DNA of 64,000 bases from DATKHR01 sp035939575 (GTDB taxonomy: Bacteria > Acidobacteriota > Vicinamibacteria > Vicinamibacterales > CAVVIG01). The stretch spans positions 3,660 to 67,659 of the forward strand of contig DASZFS010000500.1 of the NCBI GenBank assembly GCA_035939575.1. The letters run 5' to 3'. Shown piece after piece: positions 16,349 through 25,798 of the stretch. Numbering within the stretch: position 1 is the first letter of the stretch; the number at the start of each line of letters is the position of its first letter. A program made the position numbers and the translations under genes. The notes beneath the pieces are model-generated. The model was not told where the DNA came from and ran no database searches. It saw only the letters and a list, made by a program, of their open reading frames with translations.

Positions 16349-18385
16349 CTACGGTTCGCGGTAGGGAAGGCCGCGGCGATACCCGGCGAGACGATCGCGG
16401 ATGGCGCTCGCGGCCGGATGGCCCGAGCTCGACGCGAGCGCGTCGGCCGCTTCGGCGGCGGTCACGGCGCGCTCGAACTGGCCTGCCGCCGCGCAAGCCG
16501 CGGCCAGGGTGTCGAGCGCGGCGATGTCGCGCGACTGCGTGAGCGCCACGGCTCCTTCGGCAAGACGGACGGCCTCCGATGGCAGGCGCAGCGCGTCGTT
16601 CGAGGAGGTGGCGCGCACCCACGCCAGGGCCACCATGGCCGGCGGGAAATCGGGCCGTGCCATCAGGCTCCGCCGGAAGTGCGCGATCGCGTCCTCGCTC
16701 TTGTGCTGCGACGCGAGCACCAGGCCGAGGCTGAAGTGGGCCTCGGGGTCGGAAGAGTCCCAACGGAGGGCCTCACCGTATTCAAGCGCCGCGGCGTCGA
16801 GCCGATCCTCCTGCTGGAACACAAGGGCCAGGCTGCGGTGCGCGCGGGCGTACGACACGTCGAGATCCAGGGCCTGGCGAAACTGGCGCGCCGCTTCGTC
16901 GCGCATCCCCCGTCCGAGGAACGCGGTGCCGAGATTGAAGTGCGCCGCGGGCGACGCCGGCCTGAGCCGCACCGATTCGGCGAAATGCACGGCGGACCGT
17001 TCCAGGTCACCCGCTTCCACGTACAGCAGCGCCGCATCATCGTGCAGTGCAACGTTGTCCGGCTGAGCGGCCAGCATCATCTCGAGCCCTTTGATTTCCT
17101 CGGGGAGGACCTTAGCGCGGATGCTGCGGGCGAGCGGATCGCGGTCGGCTGCGCGGCGTGGCACGGCCTGAAACCAGAGCTCGGACATTTCGTCGGAGGT
17201 CCGCTGCCCGTACGTCACGCGCCGCACCGGCTGATTGGGATTCCGGCGGTTGCCGCCGGAGTTGTCGTACCGCCACCGCATGGTCACCGTCGTGCCGCGC
17301 GGGAGGAAGAGCGGGCGCGCGTACTGATAGACGTCCTGCCAGTCGAAGTCCCAGTTGGTGATCGAGATCAGCGGCTCGATCCGGCCGTCAGGAAGGCGCG
17401 CGATCCCCTCGACTTCCCGCGCCAGATAGTGCGCGTGCGGCTGGACGGTGTACACATCGACATCGACCGGCACCGTGTACGAATCCTCGACCACGTAGTT
17501 GCTGTCGCCAGGCGCCACGTTGAGATCTTCGCGGTTCAACCGCATCATCACCGGCACGTGCGTCGGCGGCTCGTCAGTGAGATACAACCCGACACTCGCC
17601 TGGACCGGCTCCCGCTGTCCGTCCGGACGCAGATGGAGCATCAGCACGAGATCGCTGCCCGGTTCGAGCGGCCACGCGATGCCCTCGGCGGCTCTGAACG
17701 GCGTGTGACCCGGTCCCCAGTCCAGAAAAAAACCGTCAGGCGTCCGGACCGTCGGCGGTACCAGCCCTTCGTATCCGGGCTCCGTGCCTGACGTGTCGAT
17801 CCGCTTCGACAAACCGGTGGCATCAATCTGCATCGTCGCGTGGTGGACGACGCGAGGGTTGCCCGGACGAAACTCCCACGCTTTGACGTAGCGCTTCGTG
17901 TTCAACGGAATTGGAATCACGAAGTTGCGGTACACGTCGTTTCCGCTCGCGGGCAGCGTGAACGCCTGCGGCATCGACACGACGAGATCGGGTTCGCCGA
18001 GCCGCCATCCAGATGTCCAGGCGGGCGTCAGCGGCAACGCCGCCCGATCGCCTTCGTGCGCGCCGTCGGCGACCCAGCGCTGAAACGTGTCGATCTCTGC
18101 GTCGCTCAAGCGCCGCACGCCGACGAAGTCGCCATGACCCGGCTCCGGTTTCCAGGGCGGCATGTACCGGCTTTTCGTTGCCTGCGCAATCTGACGCGCG
18201 CGCGGTCGGACCTCGTCGTACGTGAGCAGGCTGAACGCCGCCGCGCCAGGGCGATGGCAGCTCGCGCAATGCTCGAAGACGAGCGGTGCGATGTCGCGGG
18301 TGAAGGTGACCGTAGCGGCAGCGTCCGCGCCGACGCCGATCGCGGCGAAGGCCGCCGCCGCTCTACAAATCCGGGGCGCCCGCAT
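16349..18385 (-). CDS. Haem-c / copper type II monooxygenase-like / TPR fusion protein
   Basis: The product is 678 residues. A signal peptide is followed by a cytochrome c motif CASCH at 40-44. Next comes a region resembling copper type II ascorbate-dependent monooxygenases, with NPRVVHHATM as a His-His copper site and VQPHAHYLAREV as the HxH site. From about residue 445 tetratricopeptide repeats run to near the C-terminus. The protein is predicted to be periplasmic and redox active; relatives in Acidobacteriota and Planctomycetes are uncharacterised. ATG 18385 is chosen over an in-frame TTG nine bases upstream. It is divergent from the second TonB receptor gene and is related to the protein at 62092-63885. 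Confidence 0.8.
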   Translation of the reverse strand: MRAPRICRAAAAFAAIGVGADAAATVTFTRDIAPLVFEHCASCHRPGAAAFSLLTYDEVRPRARQIAQATKSRYMPPWKPEPGHGDFVGVRRLSDAEIDTFQRWVADGAHEGDRAALPLTPAWTSGWRLGEPDLVVSMPQAFTLPASGNDVYRNFVIPIPLNTKRYVKAWEFRPGNPRVVHHATMQIDATGLSKRIDTSGTEPGYEGLVPPTVRTPDGFFLDWGPGHTPFRAAEGIAWPLEPGSDLVLMLHLRPDGQREPVQASVGLYLTDEPPTHVPVMMRLNREDLNVAPGDSNYVVEDSYTVPVDVDVYTVQPHAHYLAREVEGIARLPDGRIEPLISITNWDFDWQDVYQYARPLFLPRGTTVTMRWRYDNSGGNRRNPNQPVRRVTYGQRTSDEMSELWFQAVPRRAADRDPLARSIRAKVLPEEIKGLEMMLAAQPDNVALHDDAALLYVEAGDLERSAVHFAESVRLRPASPAAHFNLGTAFLGRGMRDEAARQFRQALDLDVSYARAHRSLALVFQQEDRLDAAALEYGEALRWDSSDPEAHFSLGLVLASQHKSEDAIAHFRRSLMARPDFPPAMVALAWVRATSSNDALRLPSEAVRLAEGAVALTQSRDIAALDTLAAACAAAGQFERAVTAAEAADALASSSGHPAASAIRDRLAGYRRGLPYREP

Positions 18386-18474
18386 GGATCTCAAACTATA
18401 CGCGACTGCGCGGGCTAGGTTTTACAACACCATTACAGCCCCGTTGAAACCGCCGGGGGTAGTCTCCCTCACGC

Positions 18475-21400
18475 ATGATCCGTTCGAGTGTGACGGCGCG
18501 GAGAGCCCCGGTGTCTGCCGCGTCGATTCTCTGGTGCGTGACACTGCTGGCGCTGCTGCCGCGGACGAGCGTGGCGCAATACAACACCGCTGAAATCAGC
18601 GGTGTCGTGAAGGATACGCAGGGCGCGCTGCTGCCCGGCGCCATCGTCACCGCTGTGGACATTGCGACGCGCGCGACCGTCGAGCGCACCACGGATCAGT
18701 CCGGCCGGTTTCTGCTGCCGGCGCTGGCGGTCGGATCGTACGATCTGTCCGTCACGCTGGAAGGCTTCAAGCGATTCGCGCGGCGCGGACTCGCCCTGCA
18801 GGTTGGACAGAAGATCGATCTGCCGGTCACGCTGGAGATCGGCGCAGTCGAGGAGTCGGTCGTTGTCGGTGCGGAGATCCCGCTGCTGCAGACGGCGAAC
18901 GCCGAGGTGAGCGATGTCATCGGCAACCGCCAGGTCACCGAGCTCGCGCTCAACGGCCGGCAGTTCCTCCAGCTGGCGCAGCTCACCGACGGCGTCGCCA
19001 TTCCTCCCGGCGGGACGCGTGGCGGGGCGCTCGAACAGGCCGGGAGCCTGCCCGCCGTCCAGGGACAGCGCAGCGGTCACAACATCTACCTCCTCGACGG
19101 CGTGAAGGTGACCGACGAGTACTTCAACAACCTCGTGGTCAGTCCCTCCATTGACGCGATTCAGGAGTTCAAGATCGACAAGACGATGTATCCCCCGGAA
19201 TTCGGCGGCAAGTCCGCCGCGCTCGTCAACATCGTGACCAGATCGGGGAGCAACACGTTTCACGGCGGTGGGCTCGCCTTCGTGCGTGACAGCGCCTTCG
19301 ACTCCCGTAACGCCTTCGACGACCCGAATCAACCGGTGCCGCCGCTGCACCAGAGGCAGTTCGGGCTCTCGGTCGGCGGTCCGGTCGATCTGGGATCGCT
19401 TTACCACGGCTCGGACAGGACATTTTTCTTCCTCTCGTACGAAGGGCAGCGCGCCGAGCGCTCGTTGACCCAGACGTTCTCCGTTCCGCCGGCGGCGCAA
19501 CGTGCGGGCAACTTCGCCGGCCTGGCACCCCTGATCGATCCGACCACGGGACAGCCGTTCCCGAACAATCAGATTCCGGCGTCGCGGCTCGATCCGGTGG
19601 CCGTGGCGCTCCTCGACAAGGTGCCGCTGCCGACTGGCGCGGGCTCCGTGCAGAATCTGCTCGCCGTCGCGCAGGAGACCAATCCGATCAACCAGGCCAC
19701 GCTACGCATGGATCATCGCGTCACGGCGCGCGATCAGCTGTTCGGCCGCTTCTCGTGGTTCGACGTTACGGACGACCAGCCATTCGGCACGAGCTCGCTG
19801 AACGAGACGCTGGTGCCGGGCTTTGGCCGTCAGGTGCACACCGGCAGCCTCAATCTCGGCGTGAGCGAGACCCACACCTTCGGCGACCGCGTGCTCAACG
19901 AACTGCGCTTCGGGTGGTTGAGCGTCGGTGGCGGACAGGTCAGCCCGAATCAAGGCGTCAACTTCGCGGCGGTCACCGGACTGAAAGGCGTGACGACGAA
20001 CGCGGCGGACACGGGCTATCCGCAAGTCTCGTTCGGCGGCCTCTATAGCACCATCGGCGATCCGACGGCGTTCGTGTCGCGTGAGAATCGCAGCTACGAG
20101 CTGTACGACAACGTGACGGTGAATCGCGGCGACCACGAGGTGAAGTTCGGCGGCTATCTGTTCCGTCTGGATTTCAACCCCGTGCTGCCCAACACCGCGC
20201 GCGGCGCGTTCACGTTCACCGGACAGTTCAGCGGCAATGCGCTGGCCGATTTCCTGCTGGGCGATCCGACGTCCGGCCAGGCCGGGATTGGCCGCGCCGC
20301 GGAGCAGGGGCGGAGCACGTGGTTCCACGTGTACGGCCAGGACGACTGGCACGCGACATCGCGCCTGACGCTGAACTACGGCCTGCGGTACGAAATCAAC
20401 GGACAGATGAACGACATCGACAATCAGCTGTCAGCCATCGACTTGAGCGCGCCGGGCGGCCGATTCGTGATCGCCAGCGATGATCAGGGCACGATCTCAC
20501 CGGCGGCGCAGCCGCTGCTGTCGCAGATTCCCATTCCGTACGTCTCGTCGTCGCAAGCCGGATGGACGGCCGCGCTCCTGCGCCCCAGTTATCTGCGGTT
20601 CGCCCCGCGCGTCGGCGGCGCCTGGTCCGTGGCTCCCGGCACGGTGGTGCGCGGCGGCTTCGGAATCTTCCTGAATCAGTGGGCCTACAGCGTGCAGCAG
20701 GCGTTCGCGCAGAACCTGCCGTTCTTCCAGCTGAAGACGATCAACGCGCCCTCCGACACGAACGTGCCGCCCTACCAGACCGACACGATGCTGCTTGCAA
20801 GCGGCAACGGCACGATCGGCGGCTCGACGATGGATCACGACTTTCAGACCGAGTACGCGAAGAACGCCACGGCCAGCGTCCAGCGCGAGGTGGCCGTGAA
20901 CACGACGGTCGAGGTGAGCTACCTGTGGTCGGGCATCACCGGCGCGGATAGCTCCACGGTGTTGAACGTGCCGCAGCCCGGCCCCGGGGCGATCGGCCCG
21001 CGGCGTCCGGTGCCGCAGCTGGCCAACATCTCTGAGATTCGCTGGAACGGCTACTCGAACTACAACGGCGTGACGTTCAAGATCAGCCGGCGCTTCTCGC
21101 ACGGCCTCTCGTACTCGGCGAACTATACGCTCTCCAAGGCGATCGACGACGCGTCCGATCCGGGCGCGACGGTGGCGGAAACAAATCTGCCGCAGAACGT
21201 TTACGACCTGAGCTCCGAACGCGCGCCGTCCAGCTTCGACCATCGCCATCGCTTCGTGGCGAACGTGATTTACGCGTTGCCGGATCCCGAAGGCGACGGC
21301 GTGCTGTCAGCGCTCGGGCGCGACTGGCAGGTGACCGGCATCGCGACGCTCCAGTCCGGGTCGCCCTTCACCGTGAATCTGGGAACGGACGTCGCGAACA

Positions 21401-21759
21401 TCGGATCGGGTCCCGCGCAGCGGCCCAACGTCTCGTGCGATCCGAACAGCGGCGGCGCCCGCACGTCGCAACAGTGGTTCAACACGAGCTGCTTCTCGCT
21501 GCCCGCCCCCTTCACCTTCGGCAATTCCGGGCGGAACACCGTGCTCGCGCCTGGCTACGCCGACGTGGATCTGGGGGTCCAGCGGAGCGTCCGCCTCTCG
21601 CAAGGCGCGCAGCTGCAACTGCGCTGGGAGATCTTCAATCTCTTCGATCGGGTGAACTTCGACACGCCGAATCGCACTGCCTTCACCGCGAACTTCGGCC
21701 GCATCTTCAGCGCGCAGCCCGCCAGGCAGATGCAGGTCGGCGTCAAGCTGATATTCTGA
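18475..21759 (+). CDS. TonB-dependent receptor, Oar-like, with carboxypeptidase-regulatory domain (2)
   Basis: The product is 1094 residues. The signal peptide ends near SVAQYN (about 35). A carboxypeptidase-regulatory domain covers about 37-120 (EISGVVKDTQGALLPGAIVTAVD), followed by a plug domain containing LNGRQFLQLAQLTDGV and an outer-membrane barrel ending QMQVGVKLIF. It is probably an uptake receptor for large or chelated substrates. A TAGTCT box at 18460-18465 lies 9 nt before the ATG with no clear Shine-Dalgarno, which could mean a very short leader. The stop lies 11 bp from the stop of the convergent histidine kinase gene. Confidence 0.9.
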   Translation: MIRSSVTARRAPVSAASILWCVTLLALLPRTSVAQYNTAEISGVVKDTQGALLPGAIVTAVDIATRATVERTTDQSGRFLLPALAVGSYDLSVTLEGFKRFARRGLALQVGQKIDLPVTLEIGAVEESVVVGAEIPLLQTANAEVSDVIGNRQVTELALNGRQFLQLAQLTDGVAIPPGGTRGGALEQAGSLPAVQGQRSGHNIYLLDGVKVTDEYFNNLVVSPSIDAIQEFKIDKTMYPPEFGGKSAALVNIVTRSGSNTFHGGGLAFVRDSAFDSRNAFDDPNQPVPPLHQRQFGLSVGGPVDLGSLYHGSDRTFFFLSYEGQRAERSLTQTFSVPPAAQRAGNFAGLAPLIDPTTGQPFPNNQIPASRLDPVAVALLDKVPLPTGAGSVQNLLAVAQETNPINQATLRMDHRVTARDQLFGRFSWFDVTDDQPFGTSSLNETLVPGFGRQVHTGSLNLGVSETHTFGDRVLNELRFGWLSVGGGQVSPNQGVNFAAVTGLKGVTTNAADTGYPQVSFGGLYSTIGDPTAFVSRENRSYELYDNVTVNRGDHEVKFGGYLFRLDFNPVLPNTARGAFTFTGQFSGNALADFLLGDPTSGQAGIGRAAEQGRSTWFHVYGQDDWHATSRLTLNYGLRYEINGQMNDIDNQLSAIDLSAPGGRFVIASDDQGTISPAAQPLLSQIPIPYVSSSQAGWTAALLRPSYLRFAPRVGGAWSVAPGTVVRGGFGIFLNQWAYSVQQAFAQNLPFFQLKTINAPSDTNVPPYQTDTMLLASGNGTIGGSTMDHDFQTEYAKNATASVQREVAVNTTVEVSYLWSGITGADSSTVLNVPQPGPGAIGPRRPVPQLANISEIRWNGYSNYNGVTFKISRRFSHGLSYSANYTLSKAIDDASDPGATVAETNLPQNVYDLSSERAPSSFDHRHRFVANVIYALPDPEGDGVLSALGRDWQVTGIATLQSGSPFTVNLGTDVANIGSGPAQRPNVSCDPNSGGARTSQQWFNTSCFSLPAPFTFGNSGRNTVLAPGYADVDLGVQRSVRLSQGAQLQLRWEIFNLFDRVNFDTPNRTAFTANFGRIFSAQPARQMQVGVKLIF

Positions 21760-21770
21760 GCGCGCGCGCC

Positions 21771-23564
21771 TCAATTACGATCCGAAGGCAACCTGGCCGC
21801 AGGCGTCGCGTCCGCGCCGGCCGGCGGTTCCACACCGACGGGCAAGTGCAGCGTGAACGTGCTCCCCTCGTGCGGCATGCTCACGACCGTGAGGCGGCCC
21901 CTCATCGCTTCCGCGACCCGTGTGGCCAGCGACAGTCCCAGGCCCGCGCCGCGGATTCTCGCGGCCGCGACCGACGGACTTCGATAGAACGGCTCGAAAA
22001 CGTGGGGCAGGTCCGCCGCGCTGATGCCGAGCCCGCGGTCTGACACGCTGATGCGGATCTCCGCGTCGCGCGCGCCGCCTGCGTCGGCACGGCACGCGCG
22101 AATGCCGACCCACTTCCGATCGCCGCCGTACTTCAGCGCATTCGTGATCAGATTCTGCAGGCATTGCACGAGCGCCAGGAAATCGCCGTCGACCCCCGGC
22201 AGGTCCGGTTCGATCTCGCGCTCGACGGTGAACCCCGACGCTTCCACCAATCCCGCCGTGCTCGCCAGGGCCGCATCGACGACGTCGGCGACATCGAGCC
22301 GCTGCAGCTGATGTTGACCCGGCGGCGCTTTCGTCGCGGCGAAGAGCAGTACCTGATCGAGCAGGCTCGCAAGGTGACGCGCCTGCGCGCCGATGACGGC
22401 CCCGTACTGCGTCAGCTGCTGCCTGCCCTCGACCACGCCCGTCGCGATGTTGTCCGCCGCGGAGCTGATGATCGTCAAGGGTGTGCGCAGCTCGTGAGAG
22501 ACCGCGGTGACGAACTCCATCTGCAGCGCGGCGAGCCGCTGCGCGCGGCTGCTGGCGACCACGAGCATGGCCAGGCTGCCGGCCAGCAGCGCGAGCGCGA
22601 AGAAGCTGATCGTGAGATCCCGCCGGTGCATGTCCGCCACGAAGGCGCCCAGCGCGCCGCCGCGGCGATGCCGCACGAGCAACTGCCAGTCCTCGTCCGC
22701 CGGCGTGTCGCCGGGCAGCGTGAACCATGACATCCCGATCGACGCCGCCGGGCCTCCGCTGGCAGAGGGGGCGCGGAACACGCGGATCGGCAGGCCGCCC
22801 GGTCCGGGAAAGCGCCCGAACACGTCGACCCATCCGTCGGCGCCGGCGAGGTCCGGCAGCGCGCTGCCCGGTTCGGAGGAGTACATCACGCGGCGTGGCG
22901 ATCCGCCGGCGACGACGGCGACGAGATAGTCGAGGCCGTCGGTTCCGCTGAAATACCGCCGCGCGAGATCTGGAAATACCGTGCGGGCGAGCACGTCCTG
23001 GTTCACCTCCACCACGAGCCAGCGCGCGCCGGGCAGCCGGTGCGCGATCGCCGGCACGTTCGGCTCGAAGAGCCACCCGGCCACGCCCTCGCCTTCGCGA
23101 AAGACGCTCGAGGCGGTCGGCGACGCGGACTGCAGCGCCCGGTACAGCGGCGCGAGCCGCGACGGCCACGCGACGCGATCGAAGCGCTCGCTCTGCGGAT
23201 TCAGCTGCGAGACGCGCGCATTCTCGGTGTCGTCGATCCGCACGATGTCCAGGTGCGACACGAGATCGGGATACGTCGCCAGCGACTTCCACTCGGCGAA
23301 CCCCCTCGCGTACGGCGAGAGATCCGCGGGGTCGCGCGGATCGGACGTCGCGGGCAGCCGGAGGCAGATGCCGGACAGCGTGCGAAAGAGATCGAGGTGC
23401 CAGTTGACGAGCGACATGTGCAGGCTGTCGGCCAGCCGCACGCTGGTGGCTTCGCTGACCTGGTTGCTGGATCGGTACTGGACGACGGCCGTGCCGATCA
23501 CGACGATCGCGGCCAGGGCGACCGGCGCGGCGGATCGGAGCCACGAGGTGCGCAGTGCGTTCAT
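21771..23564 (-). CDS. Membrane sensor histidine kinase
   Basis: The product is 597 residues. Membrane segments at about 12-30 and 318-336 bracket a periplasmic sensor region of about 285 residues with no recognised fold. The HisKA dimerisation box is VSHELRTPL with phospho-acceptor His357. The ATPase domain has an N box (LITNALKYGG), a G1 box (DRGLGI) and a G2 box (GAGLGLSL). It starts 25 bp after the response regulator gene and forms a two-component pair with it. The pair is divergent from the module A operon that begins at 24319, so control of that operon is a reasonable guess. Confidence 0.9.
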   Translation of the reverse strand: MNALRTSWLRSAAPVALAAIVVIGTAVVQYRSSNQVSEATSVRLADSLHMSLVNWHLDLFRTLSGICLRLPATSDPRDPADLSPYARGFAEWKSLATYPDLVSHLDIVRIDDTENARVSQLNPQSERFDRVAWPSRLAPLYRALQSASPTASSVFREGEGVAGWLFEPNVPAIAHRLPGARWLVVEVNQDVLARTVFPDLARRYFSGTDGLDYLVAVVAGGSPRRVMYSSEPGSALPDLAGADGWVDVFGRFPGPGGLPIRVFRAPSASGGPAASIGMSWFTLPGDTPADEDWQLLVRHRRGGALGAFVADMHRRDLTISFFALALLAGSLAMLVVASSRAQRLAALQMEFVTAVSHELRTPLTIISSAADNIATGVVEGRQQLTQYGAVIGAQARHLASLLDQVLLFAATKAPPGQHQLQRLDVADVVDAALASTAGLVEASGFTVEREIEPDLPGVDGDFLALVQCLQNLITNALKYGGDRKWVGIRACRADAGGARDAEIRISVSDRGLGISAADLPHVFEPFYRSPSVAAARIRGAGLGLSLATRVAEAMRGRLTVVSMPHEGSTFTLHLPVGVEPPAGADATPAARLPSDRN

Positions 23565-23589
23565 GTCGTTGCCCGGCGATCAGCGGGCG

Positions 23590-24276
23590 CTACCGCACGA
23601 ACTTGTAGCCAAGCTTCTTCATCGTCACGATATGGCGCGGCAGTTTCGGATCGTCCTCGAGCTTCTGGCGCAGCCCCGCCACGTGCACGTCCACGGTGCG
23701 CGTGAAGACCTTGGCGCTGTAGCCCCACACCTCGGTCAGCAGCTCGTCGCGCGAGAGTGTGTCGCCGGCGTGATCGATGAAGTACTGCAGGAGATGGAAC
23801 TCCTGCGCGGAGAGGTTCACGATCTGTCCGTTGCGCGTGACCTCCGTGCCGCGCCGATTCACGCGAATCGAACCGAACTGATAGAACTCGGCGTCGAGGC
23901 TCGGCTGCATCGGCGAGCGGCGGAGCAGCGCCTCCACGCGCGCCAGGAGCTCCGCACGATCGAACGGCTTGGTCACGTAGTCGTCCGCGCCAAGCTTCAA
24001 GCCTTTGACCTTGTCGCCCGTGCGGCTGCGGACCGTCAGCATCAGGATCGGCGTCGCCAGACCGGCTTTCCGGATGTCGCGGCACGCGGCGAAGCCGTTT
24101 CGATTCGGCAGGCTGATGTCGAGGATGATGATGTCGTACGGAAGATTCGCCGCTTTTGCAAAGCCCTCGTCGCCGTCGACAGCGAAATCGACTGCGTAGC
24201 CTTCGCTTCGCAGAAGATCGCCCAGCGTCATGCGCAGCGCGTCCTCGTCTTCGACGAGGAGGATGTTATGGTGCAT
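23590..24276 (-). CDS. OmpR/PhoB-family response regulator
   Basis: The product is 228 residues. The receiver domain has the acidic pair ED at 9-11, phospho-acceptor Asp53 in IIILDISLP and the conserved lysine in DDYVTKPF. The C-terminal winged helix (about 130-228) carries LSAQEFHLLQYFIDHAGDTLSRDELLTEVWG and VDVHVAGLRQKL, the OmpR/PhoB signature. It lies upstream of the histidine kinase gene and both are read leftward. Only 42 bp separates its ATG from the GTG of the divergent FMN-binding gene, so an operator in that gap could serve both directions. Confidence 0.92.
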   Translation of the reverse strand: MHHNILLVEDEDALRMTLGDLLRSEGYAVDFAVDGDEGFAKAANLPYDIIILDISLPNRNGFAACRDIRKAGLATPILMLTVRSRTGDKVKGLKLGADDYVTKPFDRAELLARVEALLRRSPMQPSLDAEFYQFGSIRVNRRGTEVTRNGQIVNLSAQEFHLLQYFIDHAGDTLSRDELLTEVWGYSAKVFTRTVDVHVAGLRQKLEDDPKLPRHIVTMKKLGYKFVR

Positions 24277-24301
24277 GCGATCGACATGAACATTGTACGC
24301 G

Positions 24302-24307
24302 TATAAT
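24302..24307 (+). promoter_or_regulatory. Perfect -10 box (TATAAT) close to the FMN-binding gene start
   Basis: TATAAT at 24302-24307 ends 11 nt before the GTG start at 24319. A TCGACA at 24281-24286 could be a -35 box but with a short 15-bp spacer. Transcription would start within about five bases of the start codon, giving an almost leaderless mRNA for module A. No Shine-Dalgarno is visible in the gap. Confidence 0.5.
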
Positions 24308-24318
24308 TCCACCCCGAC

Positions 24319-24885
24319 GTGAGAGCTCCGTCGCTCCTGCTGTCGTGTGCGTTCGGAGCGATGGTCGCCGTGGCCGGACAGGCGCCCACCGATCCGAAAC
24401 TGCTGGCGGAGCTCAAACAGCTCTTTCCGTCGGCGACGTCGTTCTCGCCAAAGGGCGGTGCGCCGCCGCACTTCACCGCGTTCGTCAATGCTGCCCGGGC
24501 TGCCGGGGCTGCCGGGGTCGCCGGCGGCGCGGGCGGTGCGAGCGCGCCGGTCGTGGCCGGCTACGCGTTCTGGACGACGGAGCTCGAGCCGCTCGAGCGG
24601 GGGTATCACGGTCCGATCAAAATGCTCGTCGGCATGGATCCCAAAGGCATTCTCGCCGGCGTCGTCGTCGTCGAGCAGCACGAACCGTACGGGAATTTTT
24701 CGGTCGAGCCGCCGCAGTTCGCCGCGCAGTTCAGGGGCAAGGATATCCGCGATCCGTTCAAGGTCGGAAAAGACGTCGACGCCGTCTCGCGGGCGTCGAT
24801 CACGATCGAGAGCGCGACGCGCGCGATTCGCAACAGCGCGAGGCGTGTGGCGCGGGAGCTGCTGCCACCCGATACGCAGAAGTGA
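24319..24885 (+). CDS. Exported FMN-binding domain protein
   Basis: The product is 188 residues from GTG 24319. A signal peptide covers about 1-21. The FMN-binding domain runs from about 78 to 172 (YAFWTTELEPLERGYHGPIKMLVGMDPKG). Its probable covalent flavinylation site is DAVSRAS at 154-160, a variant of the usual DxxSGA(S/T) pattern with Arg in place of Gly. In such proteins an FMN transferase attaches FMN to the last Thr or Ser of the motif, here Ser160. Related domains (RnfG, NqrC, NosR) carry electrons across or outside the inner membrane. It is the first gene of module A and lies five bases before the two-domain protein. Confidence 0.82.
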   Translation: MRAPSLLLSCAFGAMVAVAGQAPTDPKLLAELKQLFPSATSFSPKGGAPPHFTAFVNAARAAGAAGVAGGAGGASAPVVAGYAFWTTELEPLERGYHGPIKMLVGMDPKGILAGVVVVEQHEPYGNFSVEPPQFAAQFRGKDIRDPFKVGKDVDAVSRASITIESATRAIRNSARRVARELLPPDTQK

Positions 24886-24890
24886 GCACC

Positions 24891-25736
24891 ATGACACCTT
24901 TCATGATCGCGAAGCGTCGTCTGAGCGCGCTCCTGGCCACGGCGGCGATCGGCGTGAGTGCCGGTCACACCCTCTCCGCACAACGGCCCGCGCACGCGTT
25001 CAGCTGGTTCGCTGAGCTGGTGTCCGCGGACCGCGCCGCGAAGACGGTGACGGTGAAGGCGCGCGTGGAGAGTCACGTCGTGCGCGCGTTCCAGGCGCTG
25101 ACGCCGGGCACGCCGGTCGCGCTCGTCTGGACGCAGTTCGGCGGCGAGGCGGACGCGATTCGCTACATCGAACGTGCGGACGCGCTGCCGGCGGACAGCG
25201 GCGGCTACATCGTGCGCGGCCAGGTCGTTGCGACAGATGCGGCCGGCAAGACGCTGACCTTCGCCGCCCCGGCGTCCGACAAGGTGCTGGAGGCGCTCGC
25301 CTCCGCGAAGGCTGGGACGCCGATTCGGATGACGGCGTCCATGGTGGAGGCGCCGGCATCGGCCGTGGCGCTCAACGAAGTGGCGAAACCGCGCCCCGTC
25401 AAGGCGGCCGCCGCGGAACCGGTTGTTGTGGCGGACGCCGCGGGCACGTGGCTCATCGAAACGTCCATCATGAGCAACCCCATCAAGCTCACGTGCCCGC
25501 TCGTGCAGGACGGCGCAAAACTGACCGGATCGTGCGGTGGGCCGCCGTTGGGCGAGGTCACACTCACGAAGGGTGGCGTGAAGGACCGCACGGTCTCGTT
25601 CCAGTTCGACGTCACGTCCTTCGGGCCAGCCCTCGTCTTCTCGCTCAAGGGCGACCTCGATGCCCAGGGGACCGCGATGAAGGGAATGGTCAGCGTTTCC
25701 GGCTTCGACGCCCCGTTTACCGCCGTAAAGCAATAG
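24891..25736 (+). CDS. Exported two-domain protein of unknown function, paralogue of 60985-61938
   Basis: The product is 281 residues. After a signal peptide (about 1-30) the N-terminal domain opens FSWFAELVSADRAAKTVTVK and contains two similar beta-rich stretches (VKARVESHVV; RGQVVATDAAGKTLTF). An Ala/Pro/Lys linker leads to a C-terminal domain with GTWLIETSIMSNPIKLTC, DGAKLTGSCGGPPLGEV and a strand-rich end, which resembles a small lipocalin-like barrel. A clear paralogue with the same two domains lies at 60985-61938 beside module B. No function is known. It sits between the FMN-binding and DUF1592 genes and is probably co-transcribed with both. Confidence 0.75.
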   Translation: MTPFMIAKRRLSALLATAAIGVSAGHTLSAQRPAHAFSWFAELVSADRAAKTVTVKARVESHVVRAFQALTPGTPVALVWTQFGGEADAIRYIERADALPADSGGYIVRGQVVATDAAGKTLTFAAPASDKVLEALASAKAGTPIRMTASMVEAPASAVALNEVAKPRPVKAAAAEPVVVADAAGTWLIETSIMSNPIKLTCPLVQDGAKLTGSCGGPPLGEVTLTKGGVKDRTVSFQFDVTSFGPALVFSLKGDLDAQGTAMKGMVSVSGFDAPFTAVKQ

Positions 25737-25798
25737 GCCTCAAATGAGCGACTTGGGCGTAGAGTTTTAGGAGTCCCTATGCCCACGCGGAGAACAGC

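Noticed and set aside
21760..21785. GCGCGCGCGC run between convergent genes as Z-DNA or terminator
   Set aside because: The run is only ten bases, is expected in DNA of this composition, and forms no useful stem with its flanks.
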